A stretch of 38,286 nucleotides of DNA, from positions 1 to 38,286 of the forward strand of contig UZAE01012140.1 of assembly GCA_900617975.1 (NCBI GenBank). Reading direction: 5' to 3'. A program made the position numbers and the translations under genes. Under the pieces are notes generated by a model. It did not search any database. It had not been told where the DNA came from and saw only the letters and a program-made list of their open reading frames with translations. The first letter of the stretch is position 1. Each line of letters begins with the position of its first letter. The DNA comes from Rodentolepis nana (lineage: Eukaryota; Platyhelminthes; Cestoda; Cyclophyllidea; Hymenolepididae). Below are positions 1-10,197 of this stretch, in pieces.

Positions 1-294
1 CGAATCAAATAATTATAGTACAAAGACTAAATTATTTGGCATTACATGGTGTCTTGAAACATATTTGCTACTTTAATCAATTGAGTAACAACTAACTTTA
101 AACAATATAGTTGACTATTTAGTCGTACAATTTGACAATGAATCTGAACATTAAGTGGTGTTTGTCTAAAGGGCTAACGTACAATTATTAATTGGTATCA
201 CTGTTCATATTAATGAATACTCCAATGTTTGTATTAAAGAATTGAACAACTTCACCAGCAAAATTTTTTATTCTACTGCACAAGATTTTTTAAA
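1..294. other. AT-rich sequence with no recognisable feature
   Basis: No open frame of note, no repeat shared with the rest of the window and no RNA gene is seen here. It lies just outside the left edge of the first duplicated unit. Confidence 0.5.
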
Positions 295-627
295 AAGGAG
301 ATCATATTAGCACTTTTTCCTTCTGTCTAACAGGCTGTAATCGTTCAATAAAAGGGCTGAAAACTTATTAAATACTACAGTACCATTTCTATTGGATTCC
401 CAACTCTTGCACTGAAGTATAGAAGTCCTATTCAAATTTACTATTTTGTATTTTATGTTAAAAACAACAGGAATAATCTGAAATCCTTCACTGAGCTAAA
501 GATATTTTTAAAAATAATGAGTTTAAATATGTTGAGATATTATAAAATGGACTAAAATTATGAATGTAGCTTCCTAGTGAAATAATTATTGGCAACCGAT
601 GTATGGGGAGAGATGTTACCACCTGGT

Positions 628-885
628 TTCAGTGATCAACGCATGGCTTCTGTGGGACACGTCATCGCCTATGCGTTGTCGCTCGTGCGCACAAACAAAG
701 GCCAATAAGATGCCTGCGTTGGTTTAAGCGAATCAGCCATTTTGTTTATGACCAACAATTCGCCCACAATATACTTCCTGAGTAAACGTGTTTCGTGCGA
801 CAAGTCTGTTTCCTCCATATGTGGGTTGTAGCTTAGTTAGTTCTGGGAGTCTAGCTTCACTAGTGAAGCAATCCGCTGCGCTTCT
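628..885. repeat. Old dispersed repeat (family 2), copy inserted in or retained by duplication copy 1
   Basis: Starting at GTCATCGCCT (661), about 155 nt resemble 7961-8130, sharing GTCATCGCCT, GGCCAAT, TTATGAC and the CGTG/CGTGCGA/TCTGTTT spacing. Duplication copy 2 lacks this block: it passes directly from TTTCAGTGATCAA to its downstream flank. No target-site duplication or coding capacity was recognised. The similarity is gapped and therefore old. Confidence 0.5.
854..869. repeat. Perfect 16-bp palindrome
   Basis: GCTTCACTAGTGAAGC is its own reverse complement. It lies near the right end of the block that copy 2 of the duplication lacks. It could be part of the family 2 repeat; no function is inferred. 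Confidence 0.6.
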
Positions 886-1575
886 TATTCCTCGAATTAG
901 ATTGCAGTTTGCCGTCATTAATTAAAAACCCTACTGAGTATAGGTTCGAAGGACTTTGGTCATTTTGCCTGAGATAATTGAAAGTCATTTAGGATAATTT
1001 TTAGTCGTTAAAAATTGAAATCCGCATGTGATGCCTAGTCAGTGGCGTACTGATACTCTCTTCTACAGCACTCAGTATAATCTAATATATACCTTACCTC
1101 TTCGAAGATGGTGTGGACAGTTTTATTTCTCTAAGAAACCTCAAACTTGTCATTTCAAATTTTCTACTGACTTAACGACGAATTTTATATCTAAAGAAAT
1201 AAATATCGCATAAAATTTTCTATCAACGTAAACGCATTTACAGTGGTAAAATTTGACATATATCCAGTTACTTCTGCACAATGTCTCATTAGTTTATTCC
1301 CTTTTTCAATTTTCATTAATTCCTGTGGAGGAATAAATCTATCCCTTCCCAAAAGGCGCACAGATAATATCCAACTCTTAATGATTACTACGAATTTTTG
1401 TTTGTATATTGAAAGATTCAAAATAGACTAAAATAAGCAGAGTTTAACACACCAGCTACTCCCAACAACTAACAAAACCCTAAAAATGATAAAATTGAAT
1501 TTATCGGGTTGTAATTCAACAATGTTGGGCAATTCCAGTCCACTTCTGAGTTCAAAATTTTTATATTCTCCTTCC

Positions 1576-2016
1576 GGGGTGTGCGCTAGACTTACTTCCA
1601 TGCGGTGCACCCTGGGCAACGTATACTCATACGGCAAAAAAAGTCTATAAGCTGTCAGTTGACTTCTGACTTCAAACTGCCATCACCCCACTGTACGTCA
1701 TATTCCAACACTTTTACAGCACTCATACTACCTTTTTCTCTGTCTGCCTGCCTCTTTAACATCTGTCAATCGCTCTTCTGTTCCCCACTCCTCGACTTTC
1801 TGCTACTTTGATGAACCTTACCTCTGTGGAGCCCGAAGTCAGCTAAATGGCATTCCCTCTGTGAGGCCCGAAGTCAGCTAAATGGCTAATGTCTTCCCTC
1901 TGTGAAGCCTGAAGTCAGCTAAATGGCAAATGATAGCTATCAAACCTCTGTGGAGCCCGAAGTCAGCTAAATGGCTAATGATAGCTACCGAAACGCCTGC
2001 AATTTGAAATAAATAA
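1576..2016 (+). mobile_element. SINE-like retroposon, copy A (expanded)
   Basis: Begins GGGGTGTGCG and runs through the family landmarks (TGCACCCTGGGCAACGTATA, then GACTTCTGACTTCAAACT, then a C/T-rich stretch, then GAAGCCTGAAGTCA) to a tail of AAATAAATAAAT. The 3' unit containing CTCTGTG..GAAGTCAGCTAAATGGC is present four times between about 1820 and 1985, making this copy longer than the usual 330-350 bp. Flanking 13-mers ATATTCTCCTTCC (1563-1575) and ATATTCCCTTTCC (2017-2029) are a probable target-site duplication with two mismatches. The copy lies in the upstream region of the first GT7 gene and is absent from the equivalent place in duplication copy 2, so it is probably a later insertion. 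Confidence 0.85.
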
Positions 2017-2576
2017 ATATTCCCTTTCCCACTTTCAACGGAACTCATTCATCTCTCTTGGACATCAAATATTCATTCAAAACGCATATATGACCATTAG
2101 ATAATGTGATAGAAATTCGATTTTAAGCTGTTGCGACAGTAAAAGAAAACGCTTCCCACGGATGTGGCGAAATGATACGCAAATAATTCTTGAATAAAAC
2201 TCAACAATCTCTATGGCAAAATCAACAACTTGAAGACGACTACTCTGATCAGCATATCCACCTCAGCAAAATCGATGAAACAGAAAGTATGACGAGGAAT
2301 ACCTTCAATGAGGTAGTTATTTTGATGTCACTGTCACAGAGCTCCGTTGTTAAGTACTGTTTCAGATAGGTTGATCCTACAATGACTATTGATTATCGAT
2401 TGGTTGGGAAGTCACTGCATTAGTCCACTCCTTTTCTCCACTTTAAAAATTAAAAAAATCGACTTTTAAACGTACTTTCCATTAGACCAACTAACCAATT
2501 TCAAAATGAATAGGCACTAAAAGCAAATTCATTGACTTTCTTTGCACATAGACGTCAAAATATTACTTGAGTACAC

Positions 2577-2599
2577 CACACTTTACCTTTTAAAGTGTG
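2577..2599. promoter_or_regulatory. Conserved inverted repeat about 100 bp upstream of the first GT7 start codon
   Basis: CACACTTTA, a 5-nt loop CCTTT, and TAAAGTGTG form a perfect 9-bp inverted repeat. The same element with a 7-bp stem lies at the equivalent distance upstream of the second GT7 gene, although the surrounding 5' sequence has diverged. Position and retention suggest a promoter or 5' UTR element; function is inference. Confidence 0.4.
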
Positions 2600-2697
2600 C
2601 GTGAGGGCTGCGTTTTGGTGAAATTTCAACCAATTACCACAAAGGGCTTAGCTATAAAAATACTTGAACCTTCTGATGAAATGTTGCTTTGTTCTTC

Positions 2698-3696
2698 ATG
2701 GAAATTTCAAGGGATCGCTCCATCATTTTCCTTATTCTCACATTTGGACTAATATATTTTACATGGTTTCGATATTCCCGATACTACAATTATAGACGTG
2801 TTTTTTCAAATATGAGTCATGTTCATGATTTAACCGTGGCTCTTTACACACCCGATCTAACTTATGCAGAAATGGATGGAATGGCTTCTCTACGGTACGA
2901 CAAAAATGAATGTCGGATTAACAAAAGCCTTTCAAAGTTTCTCATAGTCGTTCCAGCCAAAGATCGTCGACAAGATCTCCTCCAATTTCTTCTATATATG
3001 CCTTCTTACTTTTGCTTCCAAGGTGCAAGTATGGATATATTGGTGGTTGAACAAAGGTCAAATGGGTCATTCAACAAAGGCCTTCTATTCAATGCCGCTA
3101 TCCGTGAAGTGGACAGGGCAAACAGTGGTTCGAATCCTCATGACAGATTAGCAGGATATGACTGTTTTGCATTTCATGACATAGACAAGTTGCCGGTTTA
3201 TCGTAATGTACCTTACATCTGTAAGTCTGGACCTCATTGTTTGATTACAGAAAAGAGACACGAAAGTGGGTTTCAAATGTGGGTATTTTAAATTTTGATT
3301 TAAATCTTATTATAAAAAATAATAACAAGCATGATTTTATGGCATTTTAGTTATTATTCCACATTTATTGGAGGAATCGTAATGTTTACAAGAGAACAAC
3401 TTGAGAAGATGAATGGAGCCTCAAATTCTTTTCTGAATTGGGGTGGAGAAGATGACGATTTGTGGAATCGAGTAAGGATAGCCAACATGACATTGTATCG
3501 ACCAAAGCATGAGGAGGGTGTATACTATGAGTTCGACAATGACCACAAGAGGATTATGAATCCAGATCGTTATGACCTTCTGACGAATAGAAACAATTAC
3601 AAAAGTATGATGGATGATGGTTTAAGACAAGCTAATTATAAGCTTGTGGAACGTGTGGATTACAATAATTTCGTCTGGCTTAGTATTTCTTTCTAG
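2698..3696 (+). CDS. GT7-family beta-1,4-galactosyltransferase-like protein, gene 1 (exons 2698-3278 and 3351-3696)
   Basis: Probably transfers Gal or GalNAc from a UDP-sugar to terminal GlcNAc-type acceptors in the Golgi lumen. The reconstructed protein is 308 residues: a short cytosolic tail, a membrane anchor at residues 8-24, then the catalytic domain. Visible GT7 landmarks are FNKG at 125-128 (the FNRA position), the metal-binding DxD as DID at 161-163, and WGGEDDD at 224-230 with the catalytic acidic residues. Cysteines match the usual pairs. The first ATG in frame is 2698. The 72-nt intron has donor GTGGGT and acceptor TTTTAG; joining gives GFQIYYSTFIGG, which aligns without gaps to GFSLPYVQYFGG of mammalian B4GALT1. 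Vertebrate members are longer (human B4GALT1 is 398 residues), mainly in the stem. The Phe at 199 sits at the donor-selecting Tyr position, so sugar specificity is uncertain. It is a paralogue of the gene at 12518. Confidence 0.88.
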
Positions 3697-4147
3697 ATTA
3701 CTGCAAATTTAATATAGTTTGTGTGAATATTATTTTATTCACGTATACTTATTTCATTCTTCTTTACTCAAAAGCTAGAAGTGATAGTCGATAAAGGGTG
3801 GGATTAGGGAGCGAAAATGAGCCCAAATAAGTAATTAGTATTTATAGTCTCACCTCAATAATCGTTTGCAAAATTTACCATAATTGTTGACTTGCAAGAG
3901 AGTTGCTTAAAGCAGATATTTCAAAGTGCAGTTAATCACATTTCTGAACATTTCACAAAACCAATATTTGTCTTTTAATCGCGTATACTGCACAATGTAA
4001 AGTCTTTCAACTCTTCTGAAAATGCTTTTCTCTTCAAAGTTTAATTAAATATTACAATATATGAGTTTGAAAATTTAATATCACTGAGTTGCTGATCTTT
4101 ATGATTCAATTTGGCTTGATAACTAGTAATATATCAAAAGGAAAAGG
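3697..4147. other. 3' flank of GT7 gene 1, conserved with copy 2
   Basis: The first 120 or so nt after the stop are nearly identical to the sequence after the stop of the second gene. Similarity then declines toward about 4147. This is probably 3' UTR plus flank. No canonical AATAAA signal was seen close to the stop. Confidence 0.5.
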
Positions 4148-5438
4148 AACGAGTGGTGATTATAAGGAAGTTCAAATGGATCCGACCCATGCACCCGCAT
4201 TCTGTCAAAAGTGCTCTGGTTTAAGAACACACTCGAAAGTAGTTAAGCTACTTCAATGGGATCGAGAACAGTGAACGTACAATCAAGCTACTTTCACTGT
4301 GAACGTGGCGAACTGTCACGTAGCTTAGTCAACGTTGAGACGGCCAATGCTTGCTGATTGGTAGGGAAGTCTCTTTTCCTTCCAATAAAGTGCCACACAC
4401 TTTCTCTTTCAAATTTTAAGAAATACCCGTAAGACTCTACTTCAATAGGCGATTAATGAAAATGGTTCAAGTTCAGTGACGAGAAGAATATCAAAAGAAG
4501 TTTTTGTAATGGAAGTCCGAAGATAACTTCAACGTGGATTAATAATAATTTGATGGTCGAATCCTGAGCACAGATTCATTTTGCTCTTAAAAATATAATG
4601 GCAGTAGTGTTTACTTGTCTTAAAAATAAAAATATCACATTCATATCCGGCGGCTGAATGTAAATTCAGTCCATTAAAACCATCAGTTAATTCGAGGACA
4701 ATATTTTTATCAAATTATTGAAGTCAAATTTTACAAATATCGTTATTCATCGATTTTCCTTTGGACAAGGTTCTCACAAATTTCCAAAGCGATGCATTTC
4801 AAAAAGTGAATCATTAAATGTCTATTTATTATGGAATGTTGCTTCACAAACATTACGTTTTGAGTAAAAATTGTAAATTTAGCAAGCATTAAGTGGTGGC
4901 GTTAATATTTTTCAATAACTTTTAAGTAGATGCAATTACCAATTTGTTTTATTAGTGGCTAATAATGGTTGCTCTTTTGAAAACACTTTAATCACTTCAA
5001 ATCCAGCAATTTCGAAGAAAACGGTGCAAGAATAATTGCATTTAAATGCATTTAGAAATAATTCTTCATCTAACCTTAGGAATTAATTCAAAATATGAGA
5101 GAATTGGGTTATTCATTGTAAAAAAAGCTAATTATCACTATTTGTTATAATAATTGGTGATGAGCAACTGCTAAGATACCAAATGCCAATTTTTAAAAGA
5201 AGTGAAATTGTGATTTTAAACAGTACGAGCCGATAGGTAAAGTAGGTCATTGCATTAGATTTAGATTTTTTGAAATACTTGGTGAGAAATAAGTGTTATC
5301 AATTGAAAAACCCCACATATTTGTAACGCGAGCACAAATTGAACATAAGTACCACACAATCCTACTACCACCCCTGACTGCATGCGAAACAATGCCTAAA
5401 CAAGTCACATTAAATTTAGTAAAATAGCATTTTCAACA
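4148..5438. other. Intergenic AT-rich sequence, nothing recognised
   Basis: No long open frame, no similarity to other parts of the window and no RNA gene is seen between the end of the duplicated unit and the next retroposon. Confidence 0.5.
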
Positions 5439-5454
5439 ACCAGTGAAAAATATT

Positions 5455-5764
5455 TATTTATTTTATTTATTTATTTATATCAAATGGTAGGCGTTTTGAT
5501 AGTTTTCATTAGCCCTTTAGTTGACTTCAGGCTTCACAGATGGGAAGGAACAGCAAAGTGAAAAAGGTCGAGATGGGGGGGGGGAGGGACAAAAGAGTGT
5601 TTCAAAGATGTAAAAGAGACAGACACAAAGTTGGAAAAAGGTGATGTGAGTACGGTTGAAGTAGTCGAATTTGACATACAGTGGGGTGGTGGTAGTTAGA
5701 AGCCAGAACTCAACTGCCGATTTATAGACTTTTTTGCCGTACGAGTATACGTTGCCCAGGGTGC
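5455..5764 (-). mobile_element. SINE-like retroposon, copy B (5'-truncated)
   Basis: In reverse orientation, the (ATTT)n tail is at 5455-5478, followed by the family landmarks up to TTGCCCAGGGTGC, where the head is cut short. A 16-bp target-site duplication ACCAGTGAAAAATATT flanks it exactly (5439-5454 and 5765-5780). Direct repeats with 5' truncation fit target-primed reverse transcription. A G-rich stretch at about 5574-5586 corresponds to the internal poly-C of the element. Confidence 0.92.
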
Positions 5765-5780
5765 ACCAGTGAAAAATATT

Positions 5781-6860
5781 ATTAATGTTTAAAAAAAATA
5801 CCTTTTATTCTATCTTAAACGCTGTACCTTTCTTTCCTTATTTTGATTTCCAAGTAAAGTTAATTTGTTATTTAGGAATCGAGTTAACGTTGATTCAAAG
5901 TTCGTAATTCCATGCTTTTGAAAAAATCACAGAGAAGTAATTTTATGAAGCAATGGTTTAAAATTTTTATATTTCATGTTCTAATGGTACAAAAAAGATA
6001 TTGAGAATACTGTTTTATAACAAATATTATTAAAAAATATAATTCTTCGAATGCAATAATAGACCAAAGTAGCGTAAATTCAACTTTCCCATTTTTCCTC
6101 CTTCATGATAACCTATAATTTACATTCACGTTTATTCATAAAGAATAATTTAATTAGCTGATGAGCCAAGATAATTATGTTGAAATGTACTGCTTCATTC
6201 AATTAACTTAAATTTGACAAATTTACAGTAAAAAGATTTAGTAATTGGCTTATTTGTGTAATATGCACCACATAAACGTATAGTAAGCGCCAATAGGCCT
6301 AAATGGAAAATATTTGTTTATAGTGATTATTACTGTTATTATTGTAAAATGGTCTTTTCACCGATAGTTAGTCCGATTCTAAGCTGATCAATCGATTGGA
6401 ATACTTTTTATTTTGAATAAATCGGTAAAATTTAATTACCCTGTATTATGGTTGTGTGGTAGAACTCCGATCCCAAAAGTAGTTAGGCAATATCCAAGTT
6501 AGCAAGAACATGGGAGGTTCCTTATGTAGAGAGCTTAAAGCAGGTAAGCATTTCCGGAGCTCCGCATTATTCGTATTGAGAAATGCCATAATGTTCCCAC
6601 AATACTCGGAAATCAGCACTGTCATCTCGGTCATCTTGTTGACAAAACTGCTTCAGTCAAAACAAGGGTTGGCAAGTAATCAGTTAGTATTGTTTGGATT
6701 CCAGCGTCTCATTGGCCATATACATCATAAATTTTTATAGGCAAATAGTCAAATCTTTTTCTTCATATTTGCCTCTCTCTATTTGGTCAACCACGTAAGC
6801 TCAAGTCAGCAATGCATGCAATATCCACTCATGAGAGGCTAATTGTATTCCGACTAAGGC

Positions 6861-6863
<3 letters not shown>
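5781..6863. other. Intergenic sequence, nothing recognised
   Basis: Short overlapping open frames on both strands around 6446-6740 have no recognisable domain and no splice or family support. I see no gene here. Confidence 0.45.

Positions 6864-6892
<29 letters not shown>
6864..6892. repeat. (TC)n microsatellite
   Basis: An uninterrupted TC dinucleotide run of about 28 nt in the intergenic region. Confidence 0.95.
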
Positions 6893-6894
<2 letters not shown>

Positions 6895-7865
6895 AAAATC
6901 TGGCCGGCCAATCAGAAATAAAAATGATTACAAAATAAGAAACTTGATGGATTTTCTCCCATTTCTTATCAAATTATTGGAAAAAATAAATCAGTCCGCA
7001 TAGGCAAAGGAAACAACGCTTAAAAGTTCAGAACGTCCGTTAATATGAAACTGAATTATTACGAAGGAATAAATTAAGTTCCTCAGGTCGCTGTTTCTTT
7101 TTCGGTAGATTTCAGTCATGACTAGTCATTGATGTCTCTGTTCGTGATTGACGTCCTTATATGAATCTAAGTAGAATCCACATGAACTACAATGGATTAT
7201 TCGGTCTAAATTTTTTTCACGCCGATCACAAGTATCGACTGTCATCTGCTGACAATATCAGTTAATCCATCTTTATCTTGTTCACTGGACCCCATGTATA
7301 TATATCGTTATCTAACAGAAGAAGAAATCCATAAAGTAGACAAATGAACCATAATAATTAGCCGTAAATATGGCAACGTGAGAGATTTATGAAATCGTGT
7401 ATGAGTCATGAGGCAGATAAGGTGGACACACGAAGAGGGCATTTAATGAGATGAACTCATATCTCAAGGAGTGAGAGTGAGAATATGTCATATTGCAGGA
7501 TATATCAGGCCTGGAGAGATTGATTCGAACACAATAAACGTGAACGTATCATTAGTCAGTTTCTTATTGTTAATATACCTTCAATACCGCAATATTTTAT
7601 TTCTTTAATTCTGGAATTATTTCATTGAATTTAATTGTCTCCCAGGTGCTTATTTACTGATTTTTTTACTTCGTAAACGGCTACTTGTATACATGATGGT
7701 TGACAAGTACGCCCCTATTTAAAGCAGGACAAATAAATTATCAGCAGCTGTTTCAACAATCAGAACGTAAGATTACTCTTCTGAAAGTAGAACAATTGTT
7801 CGACTACTGTAGACGGCCATTAAATTTCCTTAATGATTCATCACTGCCTATGATCTCAAGCAAAT
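6893..7865. other. Intergenic AT-rich sequence, nothing recognised
   Basis: No coding, RNA or repeat signal was recognised between the TC microsatellite and the direct-repeat structure starting near 7866. Confidence 0.45.
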
Positions 7866-8339
7866 GCTTTCTACTCAAATATAAATAAAATGTTCGCCTA
7901 GAAAGCAAAAAATAATTGCAAAAGGGAAATTTGGGTGAAGAAGGGGATATTTTTGGAAACGTCATCGCCTAAAAAGTAATCTCATGCCCGCACAATCAAT
8001 GGCCAATTAAAAGCCCCCGTTTGTTTTATCTAATCCACCATGTTGATTATGACTAACCTTCCGGGATGTACGCTTTTAACAAAAAAATACTTCCAAATAC
8101 ACGTGTTCCGTGCGATATGTCTGTTTTCTCTATAGCCTATGCAAACAGATATATCACGTGGAACACGTTAAGTTTCAAAAGGGGCATAGATTTCACAGGC
8201 TTTACCCCAAAATCAGCTTCTGTGAATCGTTGTTTGCCCAGGGACGAACCAGGTTAGCACCATCGTCTTCTACTCAAAATATGCATAAAATGCTTGTCTA
8301 GGAAGCAAATAAACTCCTTAAAAGGGAAATTCGGGTTGC
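7866..8339. repeat. Direct-repeat-bounded element containing the second copy of repeat family 2
   Basis: Two imperfect direct repeats of about 70 bp lie at 7866-7937 and 8265-8339. They share TACTCAAA, ATAAAATG, AAGCAAA and AAAAGGGAAAT with the same spacing. Between them, 7961-8130 resembles 661-815 near the start of the window. A short non-coding element bounded by direct repeats could be a small LTR-type (TRIM-like) element or a local tandem duplication. No primer-binding site, polypurine tract or target-site duplication was established. Confidence 0.45.
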
Positions 8340-8623
8340 ATTAGCTCACAGTTTGTTAAACGAATCTTTTGCATAGTTGTGGACCTTCCTCGTCAATAAC
8401 GCAAGTGAGGCGATAATTTTATTAATCAACAGGTATACACAATTTTAGTAGGCACTGATCGTTGGAATGAAATAAACCACATTATTAATTTAAATGAGGT
8501 TACATGAAAATACAAAATTTTAATATCACTTTTTTAAAACTTCCTACTGCCATTAATTCTGTAAAGCGCCGAAGCAAGTCACTACAACTTGATATCTATT
8601 CGTGAGATAAACCCCAATAGTCA

Positions 8624-8964
8624 GGGGTGTGCGATGGACTTACCTCCACGTGGTACATCCTGGGCAACGTAAACCCATACGACAAAAAAGTCTATTAATC
8701 GCCAGTTGACTTCTGACTTCAAACTACCATCACTCCATTGTATGTCATTTTTCAATACTTCTACAGTGCTTTCCTTACCTTTCTTCTACCTTTTTGACTG
8801 TCTCTTTTATATATTTGAAACACTCTTCTGTCCCCCCCCCCCCCCCCCCCCACCCACTTTCGACTTTTTTCACATTCATGTTACTTCCCCTCTGTGAAGC
8901 CTGAAGTCAACTATAGAGCTAATGATAACCGTCAAAACGCCTGCCATTTATTATAAATAAATAG
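8624..8964 (+). mobile_element. SINE-like retroposon, copy C (full length, reference copy)
   Basis: Runs from GGGGTGTGCGAT to the tail ATAAATAAATAG and is flanked by an exact 13-bp target-site duplication ACCCCAATAGTCA (8611-8623 and 8965-8977), which fixes both ends. The body contains TTACCTCCACGTGG, GGGCAACGTA, GACTTCTGACTTCAAACTAC, an uninterrupted C run near 8834-8850 and GAAGCCTGAAGTCAACTA. No protein is encoded: open frames across it are incidental. The head contains a sequence loosely like a pol III A box (TGGTACATCCTGG), but no convincing B box follows at normal spacing, so a tRNA origin is not shown. Confidence 0.93.
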
Positions 8965-8977
8965 ACCCCAATAGTCA

Positions 8978-10197
8978 TTGAGAAATGTCTGGTGTCAATT
9001 TTCATCGGTTGTGATCTTTTAAAGCATTTTCAAACTGACACATTCAGTTCTCTGTTACATGGGGTAAACAGTACAGGTTTCTTACCAAAAAACAGAGCAC
9101 AAATAGTTTATAACAAGAGGAGAAAGAATTGAAATGCAGATTTGTATCAATATTTACTTCAAATAAATGTGGAATAAGGAATTTAATGTTATTAACACAA
9201 TAAGGCATTACTGATATTATTTTTACAAGCAGAAGTTTCGCATTTAGACACAGTTTACACTCAACCCTCACTTCTTCCACACTTTTAAGTGAAGTTGGCA
9301 GTGTTAGAGCATATACAACGCTTCAAACACCATTGATTCGTGTTCTTTTGGCAGCAATCACGATTTAATTTAATTTAATTTAGCATTGCCTAGTTCATCG
9401 TATGAGCAACTTTTCGGCATTTGAGATTCAATTAGCTAATAATGTAACTATAAAGCACAAATTTTATTTCCGATCATCATCACCTCTTACTTAATGTGCA
9501 TTTACTCAGGAACAATTTTTGAGTCTTGGAATACAAAGCAGTGCACTACTTGTTAGGCAAATAGTGCATAATTCAATTCATGAAATTAAGGAGTGATAAA
9601 AGTTCGTCAGACCATCCTGAAAACTAAGGTTGAACATCTCGTTTCAATAAATTATTCCACCCAAAGCTCCCTTGAATGTAAATAAGATCAAAATTAAGAA
9701 CAACAGAAAATGTAGAGGTAATGCATAAAAGGAAAGCAATTTCCGTCGTAATTGCTTTTAAAGCAAATGTATGAGTAGTAATCTGCCCGGTGCTTAGGGT
9801 TTATTGAGTTCACTTTACTCAATCTGTGTAAGGACGTTCAGTATTAAAGTACATGAGACATCGCTGACAAAAAGAGAAATGAGGCAGAGGACCTTATGGA
9901 GAGCCTGAAAGTACTAGGTTTATATTTGAAAAAAAGAGGCAACTTAATAGCACAACATGATGCTAATCAAATTTCGGCTGAATTATCTACGCAAACTGGA
10001 AATGCAAAAAAAATTACCTGATAAAGTTTAGGCCTTTAAACAAGTTTAATCTCAACATGTTCACTAATTTAAATGACTATTAGATTGAACTGACGTAATT
10101 TATCATTCGTCTGTTTGCCTTGACAGCAAATCCGTGGTCGTTTGAAATCAAGGATAATAGTGAGCCCATAGTAAACTCAGTTACCGATGGATTAATG
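8978..10197. other. Intergenic AT-rich sequence, nothing recognised
   Basis: No gene, RNA or shared repeat was recognised. Short open frames here lack family features. Confidence 0.45.

Larger units (their letters stand above)
295..4147 (+). repeat. Segmental duplication, copy 1 (carries the first GT7 gene)
   Basis: The sequence starting GATCATATTAGCAC at 300 recurs at 10786. Collinear similarity continues, with interruptions, through the upstream region, the gene and the 3' flank, and ends near 4147 (GATTCAATTTGGCTTG at 4102 matches 13921). Copy 1 has extra blocks that copy 2 lacks: about 628-885 (an old dispersed repeat) and about 1572-2220 (a retroposon plus roughly 190 nt of unique sequence). 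Identity is patchy. For example 1317-1560 and the main part of the gene are close to identical, while 2400-2870 and the intron are poorly conserved. Edges are approximate because they were placed by eye. Confidence 0.9.

Noticed and set aside
2689..2697. Three-codon upstream extension of the GT7 gene 1 frame starting at TTG
   Set aside because: TTG is an unlikely start in an animal nuclear gene. ATG at 2698 matches the ATG at 12518 of the paralogue.
6446..6740. Overlapping 62- and 76-codon frames on opposite strands
   Set aside because: No domain, no splice signals and no similarity elsewhere in the window; mutual shadows without support for either.
8706..8897. 63-codon open frame with a poly-proline stretch
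   Set aside because: It lies wholly inside retroposon C; the prolines come from the element's internal C run.
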